Source: Deltaproteobacteria bacterium
GTDB taxonomy: Bacteria; Myxococcota_A; Polyangia; DRWM01; JAAZOP01
Assembly: GCA_016218815.1 (NCBI GenBank)
Contig: JACRCX010000055.1
Coordinates: forward strand, 22,257 to 86,256
Length of the DNA: 64,000 bases
Direction of reading: 5' to 3'
The notes beneath the pieces are model-generated. The model ran no database searches. It had not been told where the DNA came from and was given only the letters and a program-made list of their open reading frames with translations. Of the stretch, positions 59,139 to 64,000 are shown in pieces. Position 1 is the stretch's first letter. Each line of letters opens with the position of its first letter. A program made the position numbers and the translations under genes.

Positions 59139-59471
59139 CTACAGGTAGCAGGCGCTCCAGAGGGCGGCGCACACCTCGTCGGCGGGACTGAGCCTCTGGT
59201 AGCAGAGGTCGCACCCCGCCGCGGAGATGAATCCCAGGCACTGCGGCGTCGTGTCGATGGCGAAGCCCAGGCCGGACAGGTACGTGCGGACACAGAGGTC
59301 CTGCTCCGGCGTCGTGTCCGGCGTGAGGTCGCACAACCCGTCGCACGTCGTGACCGCCGCCGGCCCGGAGTCGCTGTCGCACGCGGCGGACATGGCGAGG
59401 CAGGCCGCGACGGCAGCCGCCGCGCCCGCCGCGAGCGGGTGAATCCGCGTGGTCGTGCTGGTTCTCGGCAT
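59139..59471 (-). CDS. small Cys-rich lipoprotein
   Basis: 110-residue lipoprotein: basic start MPRTSTTTRIHP, hydrophobic Ala stretch and lipobox SAAC. The mature part has eight more cysteines (TTCDGLCDLTPD, DLCVRTYLSGLGF, PQCLGFISAAGCDLCYQRLS, VCAALWSACYL), suggesting a compact disulfide domain. GGAGG 7 nt before ATG 59471 supports the start. It converges with the ABC pair. Function unknown. Confidence 0.82.
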   Translation of the reverse strand: MPRTSTTTRIHPLAAGAAAAVAACLAMSAACDSDSGPAAVTTCDGLCDLTPDTTPEQDLCVRTYLSGLGFAIDTTPQCLGFISAAGCDLCYQRLSPADEVCAALWSACYL

Positions 59472-59578
59472 CCCGTGACCTCCGTTCGGCACGAGCTCCA
59501 TCCTAGCCGCCGCCCCGGCAAGTTGCCAGCCGCGAACCCGGGCCGCTCGCCGCGCGGTGTGGACGGCGGCGCGCGCCC

Positions 59579-59608
59579 TTGACCCAGGCCGTCGCCGATG
59601 GCCAGGAT
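59579..59608 (+). promoter_or_regulatory. candidate promoter of a leaderless gene
   Basis: TTGACC (59579-59584), 18-nt spacer, CAGGAT (59603-59608). The favoured start codon ATG 59616 lies 7 nt downstream, so the transcript would have almost no leader. Confidence 0.3.
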
Positions 59609-59615
59609 GACGGCC

Positions 59616-60491
59616 ATGACGGATCGAGGACGCCCCTTCGACGCCTTCGTCTTCGCGGGCGGCGGCTGCCGCTGTTTCTGGCAGGTGGGGTTCCTCGAGT
59701 CGGCGGGCTCGCGCGCCACGCTTGTGCCGCGGCACATCGTCGCTGTCAGCGCCGGCGCGACGATGGCCGCCATGCTCGTCGCCGGGCGCGTGGCCCGGGG
59801 CCGCGCCCGCTTCGCGAGCCTCGCCGCCGCCAACCCCCGCAACGTCCACCTGGAAAACCTGCTGGGTCCGGAGCCGGTGTTCCCCCACTTCGGAATGTAC
59901 CGCGACGTCCTGCTCGACGCGTTCGACGACGAGGCCATCGCCGCGCTCGCCGCGGGTCCGCCGCTCGACGTGCTGCTGGCGCGCCCTCCAAGCCGACTGC
60001 CCCCCGCGGTCTCGCTCCTCGCAGGGTTCGCCGCGTATCTCCTCGAACGCCGGCTCCGCGACGCGGTCCACCCCTCGTGGCCCCGGGCCATCGGCTATAC
60101 CCCCGAGCTGGTCCGCCTCCAGGACGTCATCGCCGCCCACGCCGGCCATACGCGGGCGACCGCCGAGGCGCTGGCGGCGCTGCTCCTCGCCTCGTCCTGC
60201 ACGCCCCCCGTCACGCCCTTCCTGACCTACTCCGGCCGTCCGGTCTTCGACGGGGGCCTGGTCGATAATGTGCCGGTGTTCGCCGTGCCCGGTCACTGCG
60301 AGAGGACCCTCGTGCTCCTCACCCGGCGCTACCCCGCCGAACAGCTCGGCCGCGATCCGCGCCGGCGGTTCGTCCAGCCCTCGCGGCCGATCCCCATCGC
60401 CAAGTGGGACTACACGCGCCCGGACCTGCTGCAGGAAACCTACGACCTCGGCCGCCGCGACGGCGAACGCTTCGAGCCGGGAGAGACCTGA
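59616..60491 (+). CDS. patatin-like phospholipase
   Basis: 291-residue patatin-fold protein: oxyanion loop FVFAGGGCRCFWQVGFLES, nucleophile elbow VAVSAGATMAAML (Ser in A-V-S-A-G, where the usual first Gly is Ala), and catalytic Asp in YSGRPVFDGGLVDNVPVFAV. The patatin Ser/Asp dyad is intact, so lipid acyl hydrolase activity is plausible. Three clustered ATGs (59598, 59607, 59616) are possible starts; 59616 fits a -10 box 7 nt upstream. No export signal. Confidence 0.87.
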   Translation: MTDRGRPFDAFVFAGGGCRCFWQVGFLESAGSRATLVPRHIVAVSAGATMAAMLVAGRVARGRARFASLAAANPRNVHLENLLGPEPVFPHFGMYRDVLLDAFDDEAIAALAAGPPLDVLLARPPSRLPPAVSLLAGFAAYLLERRLRDAVHPSWPRAIGYTPELVRLQDVIAAHAGHTRATAEALAALLLASSCTPPVTPFLTYSGRPVFDGGLVDNVPVFAVPGHCERTLVLLTRRYPAEQLGRDPRRRFVQPSRPIPIAKWDYTRPDLLQETYDLGRRDGERFEPGET

Positions 60492-60521
60492 CGTCCCTCG
60501 GACGCCGGACGCCGACGAGGA

Positions 60522-62330
60522 CTACGGCGCCGCGCGCCCCTGCCGCAGGTCGTTGCCGCGGCCGGTGCGCCAGAGCAGGCAGTTCGTCGCCGAACCCGCG
60601 ACGTCCCAGATCTGGACGCCGCCCTCGCCGCCGCCCAGCGTGTCCTTCAACGAAACCACGATCTCCAGCTCGCCGTCCCCGTCCAGATCGTCGATCGTCG
60701 GCGGCGCCATCGACCCGCGCCCGAACAGCTCGACCCGCCGGAGCTCCACCCCGTTGTTGTTCAGGATCACCAGGTGCGCCGGGGTCTCCGGCGCGCGCGG
60801 CTCCCCGGACGACCACGTGGCGAAGACGATCTCCGGCACACCGTCGCCGTTGAGGTCCGCGATCAACGCCTCGCTCGCTCCGTTGTACGGCCGCGCCGTG
60901 AGGCCGAACGGGTAGCGCCACTGCAGCGTGCCGTCCCCGTCGAAGGCGTAGAGGTACCCGTCGTACGCCGGCGCGAGCAGCTCGAGCCGCTCGTCGTCGT
61001 CGATGTTCCCGAGCGACGGGGCCGGCTGCGTGTGTACGATGTTCGCTCCCAACTCGCCGTCGTAGACCACCGGCGGGCCGGTGTCGCGCGGCGGATCCCA
61101 GCCCGGCGGGCGAGTGACGTCCGGGTTGAGCACCCAGAACGTGTTGCCCCGGTTCTCGGTGCTCTCGCTGTGCTCGTGGTCCCCGACCAGCGCCACCTCC
61201 AGGCCTCCGTCGCCGTCGAGGTCGCCCATCACCGGAGGGCTGTACGTGAATTCCGAACGGTCACCCGTGCCCCAGCCCTGCCGCGACAGGGCGAGGTCGT
61301 GATACGCCTCGACCGAGGTGACCACGCGGTCCGCGAAGCCGGCGTCCGCCGGGAACGGACTGCCGTCGTCGTGGAAAATGCCGAAGGCGATCGCATCGTA
61401 GCTGGAGACGACGTCGAGGCGCCCGTCGCCGTCCAGGTCCGCGACGCCCACGTTCTGGTCGTAGCCGCCGAAGTCCCAGCACTCCTCGGCCGGCGGCGGC
61501 GGGTCGCACGTCGCGTGGTTCACCTGCGGCCAGCCCGAACGCAGCCTCCCGTTCAGCTCGTACACCGCCGTTGTCGGCCCGGTGCTCGTCTTGTTGACCA
61601 CGATCTCGAAAAAACCGTCGCCGTCCAGGTCCCCCGCGGCGATCGCGCGGACCTCGTCCGACCCGCCGAAGTGCTGCGGCCAATTCGGGAGCAGCTCGCC
61701 CAGGTGGTCGTAGACCGCCACGTTCACGTTGCTCTCGCTGTCCGCGTCCGAGCCGACCGCGATCTCCAGGAACATGTCGCCGTCGAAGTCGCCGACCGCC
61801 GGCGACGCCCACATGCGCGAGGAACCGTGCTCGGCCGCGTCCGACGCGTTGTGCGCCCACGCGGCGCGCCACAGCGCCGTTCCGTCCGTGTCCCACGCGT
61901 AGAGCACCGAGTGCCTCGCGGCGACGATCTCCTTCGCCGTGTCGCCGTCCAGGTCGACCACGGCGGGCGAGGCCATCCAGTTCTCGTCCCAGCTCGCCGC
62001 CAACGTCGCCCGCAACACGGGGGCCTGCACGTCACCCGCGGACCAGCCCGGCGCCGGCTCGCACACCGTGCGGGCGTCGCGCGAGCATCCGCCGGCGCCG
62101 TCCGGGTGCCAGCCCGCGGCGCACAGCCGGCACGTGGGGCCGAGGTAGCCCGCGTTGCAGGCGCAAGTCACCGTGCCGCTCGCGTCGTCGCACGTTCCGC
62201 CGCCCACCGACTCGTTGCACGCGTTCGGCCCGCACCGCGGCGGGAGCGACGAGCCGTCGTCTCCGCAGCCGAGCACCGCGAGCGCCAGGACCGCAGGGAT
62301 CGCCGTCCCTCGAAAGGGGACTCCCGTCAT
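60522..62330 (-). CDS. FG-GAP/VCBS-repeat lipoprotein
   Basis: 602-residue lipoprotein: signal MTGVPFRGTAIPAVLALAVL with lipobox GC. Residues ~30-90 hold EGF-like Cys modules (CGPNACNESVGGGTCDDASG, TCACNAGYLGPTCRLCAAG). The rest is a beta-propeller of FG-GAP/VCBS repeats with calcium loops: VVDLDGDTAKEIVAA, VGDFDGDMFLEIAVG, AGDLDGDGFFEIVVN, VADLDGDGRLDVVSS, MGDLDGDGGLEVALV, IADLNGDGVPEIVFA, IDDLDGDGELEIVVS. Probably surface-exposed and ligand binding. ATG 62330 has GGGAGC upstream. Confidence 0.9.
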   Translation of the reverse strand: MTGVPFRGTAIPAVLALAVLGCGDDGSSLPPRCGPNACNESVGGGTCDDASGTVTCACNAGYLGPTCRLCAAGWHPDGAGGCSRDARTVCEPAPGWSAGDVQAPVLRATLAASWDENWMASPAVVDLDGDTAKEIVAARHSVLYAWDTDGTALWRAAWAHNASDAAEHGSSRMWASPAVGDFDGDMFLEIAVGSDADSESNVNVAVYDHLGELLPNWPQHFGGSDEVRAIAAGDLDGDGFFEIVVNKTSTGPTTAVYELNGRLRSGWPQVNHATCDPPPPAEECWDFGGYDQNVGVADLDGDGRLDVVSSYDAIAFGIFHDDGSPFPADAGFADRVVTSVEAYHDLALSRQGWGTGDRSEFTYSPPVMGDLDGDGGLEVALVGDHEHSESTENRGNTFWVLNPDVTRPPGWDPPRDTGPPVVYDGELGANIVHTQPAPSLGNIDDDERLELLAPAYDGYLYAFDGDGTLQWRYPFGLTARPYNGASEALIADLNGDGVPEIVFATWSSGEPRAPETPAHLVILNNNGVELRRVELFGRGSMAPPTIDDLDGDGELEIVVSLKDTLGGGEGGVQIWDVAGSATNCLLWRTGRGNDLRQGRAAP

Positions 62331-62422
62331 CTTGCTCCCTCCCTCGGCCCCAAGTGCAGCACGCACCGCCGCGGCGTGCAAGGTCCGTTCGAGCGTCGGC
62401 CGGAGGCCGTGCCAAACGCGGG

Positions 62423-64000
62423 TCAACCGGACGGCGCGATCGCCGCCCGGGCGGAGAGGGACTCGGCGCTGGTCACCTCGACGCGCACGCGCACCGGTAC
62501 GAAGCCCGGCGTGCGCGCGGCCGCGGACGTCGCGGCCCGCGCGGCCTCGACCAGCGGACCGGCGCCGTCGACGGGCAGCAGCACCGAAACGGGAAGCACC
62601 ATCACCCGGGGGGGACGCGAGCCGTCCAGCGTCTGCGGCTCCAGCCGCAGCTCCGCGTCGAACACCTCTTCCTTCCGCAACGCAAGCCAGCGCAGGGCCC
62701 AGTAGCGGTGCGCGTCCCGGCCCAGATCCCGGGCGCGGTCCAGGACCTCGCGGATGCCGAGCGTGATGCGCTGCAGGTCGACCTGCGGGTCGGCCCGGAC
62801 CGCCCCGCCCGTCAGACGTGCGGCGAGCTGCCGCTGGTTGAGCAGGTCGACGTAGCGCCGCAACGGCGAGGTGACGTGCGCGTAGAGCGCGCCCCCCATC
62901 GCGTGGTGCTCGTCGGGAGTGAGCGTGTACGTCGCGCGCGAGGGCCGCCGGCCCGGCGCCGGCGCGTCCTGCACCCGGTAGATCAGCGGAACCTCGTGCT
63001 CGCGCGCCCACCCCGCCGCGGCCATCCCCGCCGCCAGCGCCAGCTCCTCGATCAGGCGCCGTGCCGGCGTGCCGACCGCCAGCGTCTTGAGGTCGATGCG
63101 CTCGCCGTCACCCTCGACGACGAGCCGCGCTTCGGTCCGCGGCGGCTCGTCGAGCGGAACGCGGCGCCGGCGCACGGCCAGGAGATGCTCCCACAGCCGC
63201 GCCAAGAGGCGGTCGTCGACGCCCGCCGGCTCGCGCAGCGCCACGTCCACCTCCTCGTACGTGCGGTTGGCGGCGATCCGTACGAGCGAAAACCCGAGGC
63301 GGACCAGCTCGAGGGTCGGGCCGTGGCTTCCCGCGGTGCAACGGAAGCGGATCGTGAAGGCACGGCGCGGGGAGCCGTCGGCGTCCAGCGACAGGCGGGC
63401 CTCGGCGAGCGCCGCCGGGAGCATCGGAATGACGCCGTCTGGCCAGAAGTGGGCCGTCCCGCGGCGCATCGCCGCGCCATCGACCGGCCCGCCGCAGAGC
63501 ACCGACGTCGCGGCGTCGGCGACGTGGACGAGAACCTCGAGCCCGCCGTCCGTCTCGACGACCGCAAGCGCGTCGTCCCGCAGGCGCGTCCACGGGTCGT
63601 CGATGGCATACGAAGCGAGTGCCGTGAGATCCTCGACCTCGACCGCGACCGGCGTCGCCGCCGCGGCCTCGGCCGCGACCGGCGGGGGGAAGTCCTCGCC
63701 CAGACCGAGAAGCAGGCGAGCCCGGAGGGTCCGGCTCGCGCCGGGCCGGCGCAGGGCCAGGAGGCGCTCCGCGAGCGTCCGCACCGTTCGGGGCTCGTCG
63801 GAACCCTCGATCCGCGCGGCGACGGCTCGCGCGACCCGCAACGAGAGGACGTCGCCCGTCGGGGAGTCGTCGAGCCTCCGGTCGAGACGCGAGAGCGCGA
63901 GGAGGCCGTCGAGAAACGCGTCGAGGTCGGCCGGCCAGGGTTGGTGGCTGGCACGTGCTTCGCCATCCGAACCGCGGGCTTCAGCCCGCGGCTGCGGTTC
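62423..64000 (-). CDS. RNB-domain exoribonuclease (RNase II/R family), 5' end beyond the window
   Basis: The frame is open from 62423 to the right edge, at least 525 residues, so the N-terminus is missing or uncertain. The RNB core reads SYAIDDPWTRLRDDALAVVE, aligning with the metal cluster of RNase II (IDSASTEDMDDAL), then VLVHVADAA, later GGALYAHVTSPLRRYVDLLN and RQLAARL. The D-x(8)-DD spacing keeps three of the four acidic positions, but the residue aligned with RNase II Asp207 is Leu. The only in-window start is TTG 63841; coding composition continues upstream of it, through the REP-like hairpin. Likely a 3'-5' RNA exonuclease. Confidence 0.85.
   Translation of the reverse strand, partial: EPQPRAEARGSDGEARASHQPWPADLDAFLDGLLALSRLDRRLDDSPTGDVLSLRVARAVAARIEGSDEPRTVRTLAERLLALRRPGASRTLRARLLLGLGEDFPPPVAAEAAAATPVAVEVEDLTALASYAIDDPWTRLRDDALAVVETDGGLEVLVHVADAATSVLCGGPVDGAAMRRGTAHFWPDGVIPMLPAALAEARLSLDADGSPRRAFTIRFRCTAGSHGPTLELVRLGFSLVRIAANRTYEEVDVALREPAGVDDRLLARLWEHLLAVRRRRVPLDEPPRTEARLVVEGDGERIDLKTLAVGTPARRLIEELALAAGMAAAGWAREHEVPLIYRVQDAPAPGRRPSRATYTLTPDEHHAMGGALYAHVTSPLRRYVDLLNQRQLAARLTGGAVRADPQVDLQRITLGIREVLDRARDLGRDAHRYWALRWLALRKEEVFDAELRLEPQTLDGSRPPRVMVLPVSVLLPVDGAGPLVEAARAATSAAARTPGFVPVRVRVEVTSAESLSARAAIAPSG
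63967..64000. repeat. REP-like hairpin, second copy (partial)
   Basis: CCGAACCGCGGGCTTCAGCC then CGCGGCTGCGGTTC at the window end. Same CCGCGGGCT-TC-AGCCCGCGG hairpin and GAACCGC/GCGGTTC outer pairing as the unit at 40243-40299, but with the second hairpin reduced or cut by the edge. It lies in the RNB open frame. Confidence 0.7.

Noticed and set aside
63052..63966. frame starting at ATG 63966 near the right edge
   Set aside because: Ser/Arg-rich shadow; the RNB motifs are in another frame.

Overview
The window is 64 kb of very GC-rich bacterial chromosome. Strong third-position GC makes long open frames appear opposite nearly every real gene. The content points to a Myxococcota-like ('deltaproteobacterial') environmental lineage. 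There are many secreted lipoproteins with Asp/Ala-rich linkers, EGF-like, MopE-like (DNDCDG) and calcium-repeat motifs. Two proteins have MYXO-CTERM-like tails (Cys cluster, hydrophobic segment, Arg cluster). There is also a large PknB-type kinase fused to an AAA/TPR module, a PilZ protein, a degenerate GGDEF protein and a PrkA homologue. This taxonomic call is inference from sequence style only; no database was searched.

Layout. 1-5020 (-): operon of twin lipoproteins, PrkA, a degenerate GGDEF protein and a Pro/Ala-rich protein cut by the left edge. 5273-10552 (+): PilZ protein, Asp-rich lipoprotein, multidomain Ser/Thr kinase. 10674-18331: beta-helix lipoprotein, VWA/EGF lipoprotein, MYXO-CTERM protein, tRNA-Leu(UAA) and a large PHP-domain lipoprotein. 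18332-18716: kelch-gene debris. 18717-22621: four-gene minus operon with a TiaS-like enzyme, facing a Cys-rich lipoprotein and an HTH/molybdate-binding-type regulator. 22653-24612: a decayed Type ISP DNA methyltransferase. 25153-26721: lipoprotein. 27281-32893: trehalose locus, with a TreS-maltokinase fusion converging on an OtsB-OtsA fusion. 33166-36782: DUF6600-like protein, nucleotidyltransferase pair and VWA lipoprotein. 36932-40210: GlyA-GcvT fusion. 40243-40299: REP-like double hairpin. 40333-46712: YVTN propeller, FmdB-type zinc ribbon, TPR lipoprotein, CAP/MopE protein, metzincin-like protease and a small exported protein. 46741-52114 (-): LolC-type permease, response regulator, histidine kinase and B12-binding radical SAM protein. 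52379-54511: extensin-like protein, ArsR and ArsM. 54632-64000: protease-TM-FHA protein, thioredoxin, two OppD/F-type ATPases, small lipoprotein, patatin, FG-GAP lipoprotein and an RNB-domain exoribonuclease cut by the right edge.

How genes work together. Clear functional groups are trehalose metabolism (27-33 kb), arsenic methylation (53-54.5 kb), one-carbon/glycine-serine exchange (one fused gene), signalling (kinase, PilZ, PrkA, two-component pair) and a large exported-protein complement. The most unusual items are the maltokinase domain that has lost catalytic-motif aspartates, the GlyA-GcvT fusion carrying a dispersed repeat in its linker, the protease tied across the membrane to an FHA domain, the TiaS-like operon, and several genes whose sigma70-like -10 box sits 5-7 nt before the start codon with no Shine-Dalgarno sequence (candidate leaderless mRNAs).

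No CRISPR array, rRNA, intact transposase, phage module or replication origin was seen.
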